Shown: in pieces, positions 24,629 to 33,816 of the stretch
Position numbering within the stretch: position 1 is the stretch's first letter
How the letters are laid out: the number at the start of each line of letters is the position of its first letter
Origin: Poriferisodalis sp965208895
GTDB lineage: Bacteria; Actinomycetota; Acidimicrobiia; Acidimicrobiales; Poriferisodalaceae
Reading direction: 5' to 3'
DNA length: 64,000 nucleotides
Assembly: GCF_965208895.1 (NCBI RefSeq)
Contig: NZ_OZ242363.1
Location: 3,100,001-3,164,000, forward strand
Notes under the pieces: generated by a model
What the model saw: only the letters and a program-made list of their open reading frames with translations
Told to the model about the DNA's origin: nothing
Database searches by the model: none
Translations under genes and position numbers: made by a program

Positions 24629-26251
24629 TCCGCCTCTCCTCAACTGGCAGCCGGCAGCCGGCAGAATTCGCGCCGCCCCTCGGTCGGCAGTGTTTGCATG
24701 GTGGAGTTGCGCGCACGGCTGGCACGGCGTTGCGAGGACGAGTCCGGCGGCGGAAGTGTCGTTCGTCGAGCGATCGAAACCGCAGTGGGGTCGGTCACCG
24801 GCGCGGGTCCATTGGTCGATGCGAAGGCGGTTCGATCCGCCCACGATGAGGACTTGGTGTGGTGCGCGCAGTCGGTGCAGCGGGCCATCAACATGCTCGA
24901 GGGAGTGCGCAGCTCACTGGCCGCCGAAGTCGTTCGACGCCAATTGCATGCGCGCCGCGGGGAGGCCTCAGGGGCAGAGACGCTGGTCAATGCGACGGCG
25001 GTGGGCGGCGCGTTGGCGCGCCGGATCGAACGCGAGGCTCAGGCTCTGGACGCTCAGCCAGCGGTGGCCGAAGTGCTAGGGCGAGGCGAGATCACCTCAG
25101 ATCAAGCGGCTGCGGTAGCCGCGGCAGATGTGCCCGACGACGTGCGTAGCGATCTATGCAAACAGGCAAGGAACCAGACAGCAGATCAGACGCGGCAGAC
25201 AGTGCGTGGTGCGGAAGCAGCGTGGCGGCGCGAGAGCGAAGCGCAACGGCATGCTCGTCAGCGCGCAGCGAGGTCGGCGTCGATGTGGATCGACCCGAAC
25301 GACGGCATGTGGCACCTGCGGGCCAAGTTCGATGCGCTGACGGGGGACGCGATCAACCGCCTCTTGATCAGCGCCATCGAACGGAACTGGCGCAGTGACA
25401 AGGACTTGCCCGAATCGAAGCGGCGCAGCGTGCAACAGCGTGCCGCCGACGCGCTCGCATGGCTGCTCACCTCGGCCGGCGTCCCAGGCGCGGGAGTTGC
25501 GGGAGGAGATGGTGCGACTCCCGGCGGCGCCCAGCACACCGACGCTGTGCCGCGGGATGCTGCGGCCGATGGAGCTCCCGGTGCGGGGCGTGCGTCCCGT
25601 GGCGCTTCCGGTGCGAGGTCTGCAGCCCGTGATGCTGGAGGCGTTGTGGGCGAGTACTTGAGAGACGACGGCCGGGTTGTTCCGAGTCCGACACAGATGA
25701 TCGTGCTCACGACCCTGGACAATCTGCGTGGCGCTTCGGCGGGCAGGCAGTCTGATGCTGGCTGCCCGGGCGAAGCCTCGACTCCGGTGTGTGATCTCTT
25801 GGCAGTTCCCGGCGCCGTGGCAACCACCGAGACCGGCACAGTGCTTGGCGTGGCTGACGCGCGCAAGATCGCCTGTGACACCCGTGTCATCCCCGTGGTG
25901 ATGGGTGGTCTCGGCGAAGTGCTTGACGTCGGGCGGGCCACTCGCACCATCCCGCCGGCGATCCGCCGAGCACTGATTGCCCGCGATCAAGGCTGTGTTT
26001 GGCCGGGCTGCGACCGGGCCCCGATCCACTGCGACGGGCATCACATCGAGCACTGGCTCGACGACGGCCCGACGAGCCTGGCCAACCTGGCGCTGCTGTG
26101 CCACAGCCACCACCGGCGTCTGCACAAGTACAACTTGATGCTGCATCCCCCGAAGGGTCCGGCCCCGCCTGGCGAGGGTTGGACGGTCACGCCAGCCCCA
26201 CCGCGCAGAGCCCGTACGCCAGCTACGGACCGCGTCCGGCAGAACTGCTGA
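24623..26251 (+). CDS. DUF222 domain HNH endonuclease (13E12 repeat family)
   Basis: A 542-aa protein from ATG 24623. DUF222 covers about residues 30-280 (RALEGVR-type helices, AEVLGRGEITSDQAAAVA, DQTRQTVRGAEAAWRRE, GMWHLRAKFDALTGDAI). A low-complexity Gly/Ala/Asp linker follows. The C-terminal HNH nuclease reads ALIARDQGCVWPGCDRAP, HHIEHWLDDGPTSLANL, LLCHSHHRRLHK. These genes are multicopy and mobile-like in Actinomycetota. Role not known. Confidence 0.9.
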   Translation: MTSASPQLAAGSRQNSRRPSVGSVCMVELRARLARRCEDESGGGSVVRRAIETAVGSVTGAGPLVDAKAVRSAHDEDLVWCAQSVQRAINMLEGVRSSLAAEVVRRQLHARRGEASGAETLVNATAVGGALARRIEREAQALDAQPAVAEVLGRGEITSDQAAAVAAADVPDDVRSDLCKQARNQTADQTRQTVRGAEAAWRRESEAQRHARQRAARSASMWIDPNDGMWHLRAKFDALTGDAINRLLISAIERNWRSDKDLPESKRRSVQQRAADALAWLLTSAGVPGAGVAGGDGATPGGAQHTDAVPRDAAADGAPGAGRASRGASGARSAARDAGGVVGEYLRDDGRVVPSPTQMIVLTTLDNLRGASAGRQSDAGCPGEASTPVCDLLAVPGAVATTETGTVLGVADARKIACDTRVIPVVMGGLGEVLDVGRATRTIPPAIRRALIARDQGCVWPGCDRAPIHCDGHHIEHWLDDGPTSLANLALLCHSHHRRLHKYNLMLHPPKGPAPPGEGWTVTPAPPRRARTPATDRVRQNC

Positions 26252-26270
26252 TCAGAATCGTCAAGCGGAA

Positions 26271-26380
26271 GTGGAAAGCAAGTCCGCGACGAAGGCAGAT
26301 GATGTGCGTCGCTGCGGGCGGCCGCCAGTCTGGTAGCGCGCGGGTGGAAAGCAAGTCCGCGACGGAGGCAGATGATGTGC
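26271..26380 (+). repeat. two 37-bp direct repeats
   Basis: 26271-26307 and 26344-26380 differ at one base; the unit starts GTGGAAAGCAAGTCCGCGAC and the period is 73 bp. They fill the 244-bp gap between DUF222 and the PPOX gene, where no gene is seen. No symmetry was found within the unit. Confidence 0.85.
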
Positions 26381-26495
26381 CACTGGGCACCGAAGCGCCG
26401 ACGCGTGGGGACTTTGGCAGGCAAGTGTGGTCGAGAACCGACGCGACGGAAGCTCAGCGACGAGACTGAAGCGACGGAGTTCAAGCGGGGGATCC

Positions 26496-27143
26496 ATGGA
26501 CCGACAAGTCAGCGAGCAAGTCAGTCAGATCAGTAACACGACTGCACTGCGGGAGATCTATCGCCAGCCGTCCAAGCTGGTGGCCAACAAGAACGTGCCG
26601 GCGATCGACGCCGAGTCGGCCCGGTTCCTGGCGCTGTCGCCGCTGTGCGTGTTGGCGACCCATGGCCCTGGCGGCACTGACGCCTCGCCCCGCGGTGGGC
26701 CTGCCGGATTCGCCCGTGTGCTCGATGACGGTGCACGGCTGGCCTTCGGCGACCTCGCCGGCAACAACCGTCTCGATTCGTACACGAACTTCCTGGACAA
26801 TCCCCACGTCGGCTTGATCTTCTTCGTGCCCGGCAGCGACCACACCGTGCGGGTGAACGGCGCTGCCTCGCTCACGACCGATCCCGACATCTGCGCTGCA
26901 GCGGCTGTGGGGGATCGGGTGCCCAAGACAGCGGTGGTCATCGATGTCGACGAGTGCTTTCTCCACTGCGGGAAGGCATTGATACGCGCCAACATCTGGG
27001 ACGCCTCGACGTGGCCCGAGAGCGAGGTGCCCACCGCGGGGGAGATCCTCGCCTCCCAGCACGAGCTACGGGCCGAGCCCGAGGAAATCGACCAGAACCT
27101 CGAGGCGGGCTACGAAGCCACGCTGTGGTCCGACGCGGGTTGA
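26496..27143 (+). CDS. PPOX-class FMN-dependent flavoprotein (MSMEG_1061-like)
   Basis: A 215-aa protein: FLALSPLCVLATHGPGGTDASPRGGPAGF (about 43-71), AFGDLAGNNRLDSYTNFLDNPHVGLIFFVPG (about 80-110) and ALIRANIWD near the C terminus are the split-barrel flavin-binding features of the pyridoxamine-oxidase-like group. Probably an FMN-dependent reductase or oxidase of unknown substrate. ATG 26496 follows a GGGGG-rich RBS region. It stands alone; the next gene is convergent. Confidence 0.85.
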   Translation: MDRQVSEQVSQISNTTALREIYRQPSKLVANKNVPAIDAESARFLALSPLCVLATHGPGGTDASPRGGPAGFARVLDDGARLAFGDLAGNNRLDSYTNFLDNPHVGLIFFVPGSDHTVRVNGAASLTTDPDICAAAAVGDRVPKTAVVIDVDECFLHCGKALIRANIWDASTWPESEVPTAGEILASQHELRAEPEEIDQNLEAGYEATLWSDAG

Positions 27144-27234
27144 TCGAGGAAGCTCAGAGCCAGCCGCACACCGCGCGGCCACGTCGTTCAGGCAGTGCGC
27201 AGCGCGCTTCATTCGGATGCTGTCGGCGGACGGT

Positions 27235-27678
27235 CTATGGCGCGTTGATGTAGCCGATGTCGGGGTCGTAGGGATGGGTCGGGGGGCCCTTGAGCTCGAC
27301 CGTGTTGCCGTCGGGATCCTTGATGTACATCGAGGGCCCGCGCCCGTCGGCGCCCCAGTTGTTGTACAGGCGGCCGGCCTCGACGCCGTGGCCGACGAGA
27401 TACCGGCGCAGCTCGTCCTCGTCGAAGGGCTCGATCCGGACGCAGAAGTGATCGACGTTGTGTGCCGTCGGACCCGGCGGCGGGCCGCCCTCTTGGCCGA
27501 GCGCACCCGCGACGTCGACGAGGTCGATGATGGAATCGCCGGCTCGCATCTGATACAGGCCGATCTCGGCGTTGACGTGCTCGACGCCACAGCCCAGCAC
27601 CGACGCATAGAAGTCCATGCTCCGCTCGACGTCGGAGACCCGCAGCACGATGTGATCCAGCGACGTCAATCGGAACAT
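27235..27678 (-). CDS. VOC family (glyoxalase/extradiol-type) protein
   Basis: A 147-aa single-chain VOC protein: LTSLDHIVLRVSDVERSMDFY at the N terminus and DNVDHFCVRIE and MYIKDPDGNTVELKGPP in the second module. Metal ligands would be H8, H74-like and E at the end of NTVELKG. Relatives are glyoxalases, dioxygenases or resistance proteins; the substrate cannot be told. Start chosen at ATG 27678, where family homology begins, not the longer upstream frame. Confidence 0.85.
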   Translation of the reverse strand: MFRLTSLDHIVLRVSDVERSMDFYASVLGCGVEHVNAEIGLYQMRAGDSIIDLVDVAGALGQEGGPPPGPTAHNVDHFCVRIEPFDEDELRRYLVGHGVEAGRLYNNWGADGRGPSMYIKDPDGNTVELKGPPTHPYDPDIGYINAP

Positions 27679-27998
27679 CAGACAACCTCCCGGGGCGTCC
27701 CGGCCGTCAGTGCCCATGCTGTCGACGGCGCCAGATATCCCCCATGGGCGAGCGTACCGAGGGCGAGCTAGCCGGTTCGATGGAGCACCGTAGGATCGCC
27801 GCAGGGGACTGCGTCTGCTCCGTCCAAGAAAGCGCCTGCGCCATGAAGAACTTCTGGAGGGCCCTCCGCACGTCGCCGGACTCTGGTAACTGGCGCGAGA
27901 CCGGCGTAACCCGACGCCCTGCGCCACGTGGAAGGCGCGTGGCAAAGCGCGTCAGCGGGTGAGGCAACGTACGGCGCGCGGCGTCATAGGGTGGCCTC
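27679..27998. other. gap with no gene seen
   Basis: About 320 bp between divergent VOC and DUF3179 genes. Short open frames on both strands have no protein-like character. It probably holds both promoters. No repeats or strong hairpins were noticed. Confidence 0.5.
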
Positions 27999-29558
27999 GT
28001 GCGGTCCCGCGTCTGCGCTCTGCTGATCGGAACTGCGCTGCTGGCAGCCGCCTGCGCCGCCGCCGAGACGACTGCGCCGACGCCGGCCCCTGCTTCAGAG
28101 TCGGGAACGGCTGCGTCGGCGGGCGGTCAGACGGCGGACCGGGCAGAGGATGCTCCCGATGATTCCCCCGCGGCGGCGACGGCACAACCCGACGCTCCCG
28201 GCACGACAACAGCCTCAGACACCGACGCCGTCGTCCTGAATCCACGCGACACCGGGAAGTTGCGCAACTTCCTCGGCTACACGTTCCCTCCCGCACCTGA
28301 GGTGCCGACCGGTCAGCTGCAACGCACCGTGCTCAACGACCTCAACATGGTCTGGTCCGGTTTGCTGCGGGGCGGCATCGACGGCGACGCCGTCGCCCAA
28401 CTCGGCCGAACGGGCGACCCGCGACTGGCCTGGATCGTCGCCGACTTGCTCAGGTTCGTCCCTCCTGGCGAACTCACCGACGGGGCCGTCTCGGCCTTCC
28501 AGTCGCTGACCGGCGTCAGACTGTTCGACGACCCCGTGGCCCGCCGCAGCCCATGGCAATCGGTGACCGATCACCTGCTCGCCTGGGATCTGCCCGTCTT
28601 CGACGGCTACCCCGAGTACAAGCAGCGGCTGTTCACGCTCATCGAGCCCGGCTGGCAGCCGTTCTTCGACGACACCGACTCCGACATCGACTGGCGCATC
28701 GTGAGCTGGGGCGGGGTGCTGATCGACAACCGAGAGCTCGGCGACCCCCGCCCGTGCCCCCGGGGCTGCATCCCCGCCCTCGACAACCCCGGCGTCACCG
28801 ATGCCGAAGACGGCTCGTGGTACCCCGACGACGGCGTCGTGTTCGCCGTCGTGCTCGGCGACGAAGCCCGGGCATACCCCCGCCACATCATGGAAATCCA
28901 CGAGATGATCAACGACACCCTCGGGGGCCAACGCATCGGCATGCCGTACTGCACGCTGTGCGGCTCCGCGCAGGCGTACCTGACCGCCGAAGTGCCCGAC
29001 GGCGTGGCCACCCCGGTGCTGCGGACTTCGGGCTTGCTCTCACGGTCGAACAAGGTCATGTACGACCTCGTCACCAAGTCGGTGTTCAACACCTTCACGG
29101 GCAGGGCCATCTCGGGTCCGCTGCGCGAGCGAGGCGTCGTGCTGCCCCAGACCACCGTGGTCACCACCACGTGGGGCGAGTGGAAGGCCGCCCATCCCGA
29201 CACGACGATCATCGCCTCCGACGGCGGGATCGGGCGCAGCTACCCGTTCAACCCGCTGGGCGGGCGGGACGACAACGGGCCGATTTTCCCGGTCGGCGAT
29301 GTCGACGAGCGACTCAGCGTCCAAGACCAGGTCTTCGGCGTCGTGCTCGACGACGGCACCCCGGTCGCCTTCGGGGTCGAAGCAGCCAGGGCCGAACTCG
29401 AGGCAGGCAGCACCGTCGAGCTCGCCGGCGTCACGCTGCAGCTCGACGGCGGCGGGGTGCGTGCCGTCGACGCGGACGGCAATCCCATCGAAGGCCACCA
29501 GTCGTTCTGGTTCGCCTGGAGCCAGTTCATGGCAGACACGCTGCTGTGGGAGCCCTAG
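27999..29558 (+). CDS. DUF3179 domain lipoprotein
   Basis: A 519-aa protein with a lipoprotein signal (VCALLIGTALLAAACA, lipid Cys near 19) and a Thr/Ala/Pro-rich linker to about residue 80. The DUF3179 region covers the C-terminal half: DDGVVFAVVLGDEARAYPRHIMEIHEMIND, GMPYCTLCGSAQAY, TSGLLSRSNKVMYDLVTKSVFN, GHQSFWFAWSQF. It is exported and membrane-anchored. CTLCGS could bind metal or heme-like cofactor, but function is unknown. GTG start. Confidence 0.87.
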   Translation: MRSRVCALLIGTALLAAACAAAETTAPTPAPASESGTAASAGGQTADRAEDAPDDSPAAATAQPDAPGTTTASDTDAVVLNPRDTGKLRNFLGYTFPPAPEVPTGQLQRTVLNDLNMVWSGLLRGGIDGDAVAQLGRTGDPRLAWIVADLLRFVPPGELTDGAVSAFQSLTGVRLFDDPVARRSPWQSVTDHLLAWDLPVFDGYPEYKQRLFTLIEPGWQPFFDDTDSDIDWRIVSWGGVLIDNRELGDPRPCPRGCIPALDNPGVTDAEDGSWYPDDGVVFAVVLGDEARAYPRHIMEIHEMINDTLGGQRIGMPYCTLCGSAQAYLTAEVPDGVATPVLRTSGLLSRSNKVMYDLVTKSVFNTFTGRAISGPLRERGVVLPQTTVVTTTWGEWKAAHPDTTIIASDGGIGRSYPFNPLGGRDDNGPIFPVGDVDERLSVQDQVFGVVLDDGTPVAFGVEAARAELEAGSTVELAGVTLQLDGGGVRAVDADGNPIEGHQSFWFAWSQFMADTLLWEP

Positions 29559-29733
29559 TCGGCGACCTCGTCCGAGCTGCCCCAGATCGATGGCGCCGGA
29601 CGCAGGTTCGACTGTCGCCTCCGCGATGCGCGGCGGTTACAAGCCAGCGGAACCGGGCCGACGGCGGCCGTAAGGGGGCTGAGACCGAGGCTCGATGCCG
29701 CGCCGCGATAGTGCGGCGCCTGTCCGCGCTTGG

Positions 29734-31410
29734 CTAAGCCTGCTTGAGCAGCGTGTTGAGCGCCGCTATCGCTGAAGTGGCCGTTGCGTGCAGATCTCGC
29801 CAGGCGACGTGGCCGTCGGGCCGGACCAGCACGGCTCCAGAGCGGCCGATGCCATAGACATCGGCTATCCGTCCGCCCGGATCGGCGAGATCAACACCGA
29901 GCCGCAGCACTCGCAGTGCCGGGTGTCCGCTGCGGCCGGCGTCTTCGGCAACGAACCCGGCGTCAGCCACGGTGCCGGTCCCAACGGCTCCGGGCTCGTT
30001 CTCAGTGTCGGACTCGGCTTCGACGTCAGACCCGCACAGCAGAACGAACTGCGTGTCGAAGAGATCCAGGGTCGACGTCGCCCCGTCAATCCAGACATGG
30101 GGAGCACGGTGACCCGGCCGTGCCGTCGGCGAATAGACCGACACAGGGTCATCCACCTGCGGAGGCTCAGTCCCATCAGGAATGAGGCACCCCTCGTCGT
30201 ACCGCAGCCCCAAATCCATGCCGAGCCAGCTCCCATACTGCGTCGAGGCACCGAGGGCCTCGCGCTTCTGCTCGACGGTCGCCGTGCCGGATTCGACCAG
30301 CCGCCGGATCCGCCCGACGCTGCGGGAGTTCTCACGAGACCGATCTGCGTTGTACTGCGCGACGGGCGCCCGCTCGATTCCATAGGTATCGAGCAGCGCC
30401 GCGCCCGCATGACCCCCTGCCACCGCGGCGAGCTTCCAAGCCAGGTTGTGGGCGTCCTGGATCGCCGTGTTCATGCCGAATCCGCCCGTCGGCGGGAGCT
30501 GGTGAGCCGCATCGCCGATCAGGAATACCTGCCCGTCGGAAAACCTCTCAGCCACCGTCGAGGACATGACCCACGGGATGACATCGGTGACCCGCAGGTC
30601 AAAGTCCTCAGGAAGATCCGGCCCGATCGACCGGCGGATCCACTCCGTTGCCGTGTCGACGTCGAAGTCTTCCGGCCGGTGCATCGACGGGTCGTAGTTG
30701 AGCTGGCACAGCCACCGGTCGTTGACATCGATCTTCTGGAAGACGTTGCGTGCCGGACTCGTCGTCCAGTACAGGGCAGCGGGGCGATGATCGGTCCACG
30801 GCCCGAGGTCGGCGTAGAACTGGCAGTTGATCATCGTCCCGAAGCTGGCGATGCCGGCCATGTCAATGTCGAGGCTGCGTCGCACTCTCGACGCAGCCCC
30901 GTCGGCACCGACCAGCCAGCGAGCCGTGAGGTGCCGGGTACCCGATGGGCCGCGCACCTCGACCTCCACCTGCTCGCCGTCTTGAGCGACCTCGACGAAG
31001 TCAGTGTCCCAATAGATCTGCACTTCGCTCATGCCACCGAGGTGGCGGAGCAGGATCTCCTCGATCCGGTCCTGCGATGTCAGCAGCCACGGCGCTGGCG
31101 AGAGTTCCACACCGTCCACGACCGGCTGGACATTGGTCGTCACACGGCCGATCTCATCGCCCGCCAAGGTCTCGCAGTACACGAATTGCTCGGTCCACGG
31201 CAGCGGCAGGCTCACCTCCAACATCTCGTCGAGCACCCCCCACTGGCGCATCAGCTCGGCGGTGCGCACGTTGATCGACCGGGCCCGAGGATGGGGGTTC
31301 ACGCCGCTGCGACGCTCCACGACGATTGTCTCCAGCCCCATGCGTCCGAGCAGGATCGCCATCGACAGTCCCGCCGGCCCCGCACCCGCGATGAGCACCG
31401 TCGTGTCAGC
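29734..31410 (-). CDS. FAD-dependent aromatic-ring monooxygenase (PheA/MhpA-like)
   Basis: A 558-aa flavin hydroxylase: dinucleotide motif VLIAGAGPAGLSMAILLGR at residues 5-23, the DG motif ARWLVGADGAASRVR (about 160-175), and the FAD-ribityl motif GDAAHQLPPTGGFGMNTAIQDAHNL (about 292-316). A thioredoxin-like C-terminal domain covers residues 430-558. Such enzymes hydroxylate phenols or related rings with NAD(P)H. It is followed by an FMN reductase and a hydrolase on the same strand order, a likely small catabolic cluster. Start at 31410 is preferred; 31434 is possible. Confidence 0.88.
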   Translation of the reverse strand, partial: ADTTVLIAGAGPAGLSMAILLGRMGLETIVVERRSGVNPHPRARSINVRTAELMRQWGVLDEMLEVSLPLPWTEQFVYCETLAGDEIGRVTTNVQPVVDGVELSPAPWLLTSQDRIEEILLRHLGGMSEVQIYWDTDFVEVAQDGEQVEVEVRGPSGTRHLTARWLVGADGAASRVRRSLDIDMAGIASFGTMINCQFYADLGPWTDHRPAALYWTTSPARNVFQKIDVNDRWLCQLNYDPSMHRPEDFDVDTATEWIRRSIGPDLPEDFDLRVTDVIPWVMSSTVAERFSDGQVFLIGDAAHQLPPTGGFGMNTAIQDAHNLAWKLAAVAGGHAGAALLDTYGIERAPVAQYNADRSRENSRSVGRIRRLVESGTATVEQKREALGASTQYGSWLGMDLGLRYDEGCLIPDGTEPPQVDDPVSVYSPTARPGHRAPHVWIDGATSTLDLFDTQFVLLCGSDVEAESDTENEPGAVGTGTVADAGFVAEDAGRSGHPALRVLRLGVDLADPGGRIADVYGIGRSGAVLVRPDGHVAWRDLHATATSAIAALNTLLKQA

Positions 31411-31461
31411 CATCGACGCCCGCAGCTCGTTCATGGTGCACCGTACCGACGAAGCGGTGCC

Positions 31462-32052
31462 TCACGAAGCAGGGTTGTCGGCGCCTCCGGTCAGCACTCC
31501 CGCCAGCGTGCCGAGGGCCTCACGCAGCTGCACATCGAGGTCGGGGTCGGTCAGCCTGCCTGCCTCGGTGTCGAAATTCTCGCCGAATCGTGGAACAGCG
31601 AGGCTGGCGAGCACCTCGTTGCCGAAGTACCCGGCCAGATGACCCGCAGTCCGCAGCACGAACCCGCCCCCGCCGCCGCCCGGTGACGTGGACAGCATCA
31701 CGATCGGCTTGTCGTGGTACACCCGCATGTCGATCCGTGACGCCCAGTCGAAGACGTTCTTGTACGCGACTGTGTACGAGCCGTTGTGCTCGGCGAACGA
31801 GATCAGCAGCGCATCCGCCGCACCGAGCATGTCGTAGAAGTCGTGCGCCGGCCGCGGGATGCCGTCAGCGTTCTGCCGATCGATGCTGTAGATCGGCATC
31901 TCGAAGTCGTTCAGGTCGAGTGAGCTGATCTCCAGCGCGCCGGCCGGCACGCCGTCGATCTGCCCGTCGGCAAGGAGCCGGACGGCGTAGTCGACGAGCT
32001 GCCGGTTGATCGACTGGCTGGCGTTGGAGGCGGCAAAGGCCAAGAGCTTCAT
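31462..32052 (-). CDS. NADPH-dependent FMN reductase
   Basis: A 196-aa flavodoxin-fold protein: LLAFAASNASQSINRQLVDYA at the N terminus (phosphate-binding loop SNASQSINRQL), DALLISFAEHNGSYTVAYKNVFDWAS in the middle, and LSTSPGGGGGGFVLR. It probably supplies reduced FMN or acts as a quinone reductase. It lies between the hydrolase gene (9 bp gap) and the flavin monooxygenase in the same direction. Confidence 0.88.
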   Translation of the reverse strand: MKLLAFAASNASQSINRQLVDYAVRLLADGQIDGVPAGALEISSLDLNDFEMPIYSIDRQNADGIPRPAHDFYDMLGAADALLISFAEHNGSYTVAYKNVFDWASRIDMRVYHDKPIVMLSTSPGGGGGGFVLRTAGHLAGYFGNEVLASLAVPRFGENFDTEAGRLTDPDLDVQLREALGTLAGVLTGGADNPAS

Positions 32053-32061
32053 GGTGTCGTC

Positions 32062-32997
32062 TCACTCATGTGGGCCGGCGTGAGCAGTGTGGCTGATGAT
32101 CGCGTCAATCAGCATCGGCCACCGCGGTTCGGGCAGATCATGGCCCATGTCGCCCACCAGCAGCAGGTCGGCGCTGGGCACCAGCTCGGCGGTGCGCTCT
32201 CCGCCGTTTGGCTGGATCAGCGTGTCGTCCCGGCCATGGATCACCAGCGTCGGCACCGCCAGCCGGCGAAGCGCGTCGGCCCGCGGCGGCGAGCAGCGCA
32301 CAGCCGCCATCTGCCGGGGAAGGCCCTCGGGGTAGTACATGCGGTCGTAGGAGGCGGCCACCATCTCGGCCGCCCGATCGGGATCGAAGTAGCGCCGGCT
32401 CGAGCTGACCTTGCGGGAGGCCACGCTGGCGGCGATGTACCCCTCGCGGTCGGACGGCGGCGGTGTCATCAGTGCCGCCATGGCCTCGGGCGTGGCCTCG
32501 AAGTAGCCAGGCTCGCCGGTCGTGGACATGATCGACGTCATCGACAGCACCCGGTCGGGATGGTCGATGGCCATCTGCTGCACGATCATCCCGCCCATCG
32601 ACATGCCGGCAATGTGTGCCGCTCCGACGCCCAGGTGGTCGAGCAGCCCCACGGCATCATCGGCGAAATCGGACAGCGTGTACGGCACCGGCGGCATGGG
32701 CTCGCCAGCGGCCGCAGCCTTGACGGCGGCCTTGCTCACTGCGGCGAGGTCCACCTCGATCCCGTCCAGGTGCGTCGACAGGCCCACATCACGATTGTCG
32801 AAGCTCACGACGAACCGCCCCCGCTCGGCGAGCTGTTCCCGGAAGCCGGGATACCACCCGAGGATCTGCGAGGAGTACCCGTTCACCAGCAGCAGCGCCG
32901 GGTCGGCCGGGTCGCCGTGCGTCTCGTAGTAGAGCCGGATTTCGGTGGGGTCGCTGCGCTGGCTCGAATCGAACGTGTTGACAATCGCAATGGACAT
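32062..32997 (-). CDS. alpha/beta hydrolase
   Basis: A 311-aa hydrolase with oxyanion strand LLLVNGYSSQILGWYPGF, nucleophile elbow GMSMGG (Ser near residue 133), an aspartate in LVIHGRDDTLI and the histidine in LVGDMGHDLPEPRW. Resembles esterase or C-C hydrolase type proteins of the TAP/MhpC group. First gene of a three-gene minus-strand cluster with the FMN reductase and the ring monooxygenase. Confidence 0.88.
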   Translation of the reverse strand: MSIAIVNTFDSSQRSDPTEIRLYYETHGDPADPALLLVNGYSSQILGWYPGFREQLAERGRFVVSFDNRDVGLSTHLDGIEVDLAAVSKAAVKAAAAGEPMPPVPYTLSDFADDAVGLLDHLGVGAAHIAGMSMGGMIVQQMAIDHPDRVLSMTSIMSTTGEPGYFEATPEAMAALMTPPPSDREGYIAASVASRKVSSSRRYFDPDRAAEMVAASYDRMYYPEGLPRQMAAVRCSPPRADALRRLAVPTLVIHGRDDTLIQPNGGERTAELVPSADLLLVGDMGHDLPEPRWPMLIDAIISHTAHAGPHE

Positions 32998-33101
32998 GGT
33001 GGTCTCCTGCTCGCTGCCGGGACGACGGCGAATCTCAGCATCCGACTTGAGTGCTCAGCTCGGGAAGCCGGTTTCAACGGCGAGCAGTCTGCCGCGGCTT
33101 C

Positions 33102-33207
33102 GCCAACGGGCCACTGGCGCAGCCGTTGGCACCCGTCATCGCCTGCCACCCATTCCTCGGTGGTGATGTTGCTGCGCCATCGGGCCACTGGCGCAGCCGT
33201 TGGCACC
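33102..33207. repeat. tandem hairpin repeats
   Basis: A 32-bp unit occurs at 33102-33133 and 33176-33207 with one mismatch. Each can fold: GCCAACGG pairs with CCGTTGGC (33102-33109 with 33123-33130), loop 13 nt; in the second unit one base pair of the stem is lost. The inner part is GGCCACTGGCGCA. The surrounding 372-bp gap (32998-33369) between divergent genes has no gene. Confidence 0.75.
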
Positions 33208-33369
33208 GCTGTGCTCTTCGGCACGGCACAGCAGGTCAGCGCTCGGGGGCGACCGATGCAACGCCGTGATTCAGCCGGTCGGCGTCACCGGTTTGCCGCA
33301 GGCAGTTGGTACGGCTGGTTGGCAAGTCCGGGCAGACAGCACGTCGCAGGGTGCCGTAACGTTCGGACC

Positions 33370-33774
33370 ATGCGACGCATGCACATCGGTTTGCAGGTCG
33401 ACGACCTCGACATCTCGATCGAGTTCTACACCCGGCTCTTCGGCTGCGAACCCACGCTGCGGCGACCCGACTACGCCAAGTGGATGCTGGAGGACCCCCG
33501 AGTCAACTTCTCGCTGGACACCCACGGCTGCGGGCAGCCCGGCTCGGCCCACTACGGCATCCAGGCGGAGACGCACGGCGAGCTCGCCGACCTTCGCTCC
33601 CACATCGACTCAGCAGAGCTGCCCCGTTCCGACCAGAACGACCTGGTGTGCGGCTACCAACTCCAGCACAAGTCCTGGGTGACCGATCCCAACGGCCTGT
33701 GGTGGGAGGCGTTCTTCACCGAAGGCGTGGTGGACGAGGGCTACGGCACCGCCGAGATGCCCGACCGCGCCTGA
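33370..33774 (+). CDS. VOC family protein of the CadI/ArsI type
   Basis: A 134-aa protein beginning MRRMHIGLQVDDLDISIEFYTRLFGCEPTLRRPDYAKWMLEDP, the typical start of cadmium-induced CadI and arsenic lyase ArsI proteins, followed by AHYGIQAETHGEL and VTDPNGLWWEAFFTEG. ArsI enzymes cleave the C-As bond with Fe(II) and need a vicinal cysteine pair; I see no Cys-Cys pair here, so a CadI-like or other VOC role is safer. It stands alone on the plus strand. Confidence 0.78.
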   Translation: MRRMHIGLQVDDLDISIEFYTRLFGCEPTLRRPDYAKWMLEDPRVNFSLDTHGCGQPGSAHYGIQAETHGELADLRSHIDSAELPRSDQNDLVCGYQLQHKSWVTDPNGLWWEAFFTEGVVDEGYGTAEMPDRA

Positions 33775-33816
33775 CCGCTACAGGTACACCGGCTGCGCCC
33801 GTCAGCCGGACCCTCG

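Noticed and set aside
26271..26380. CRISPR array
   Set aside because: Only two units, no further spacers, no cas genes in the window and no internal palindrome.
28553..29737. A 394-codon plus-strand frame inside the DUF3179 gene
   Set aside because: Arg/His-rich alternative frame of a real lipoprotein gene.
29788..31686. A 632-codon plus-strand frame opposite the flavin monooxygenase
   Set aside because: Antisense shadow of a gene with clear FAD motifs; no recognisable domain and Arg/His-rich.
33370..33774. ArsI C-As lyase
   Set aside because: The N terminus matches the CadI/ArsI group, but the vicinal cysteine pair needed by ArsI is not seen, so I kept the family-level call.
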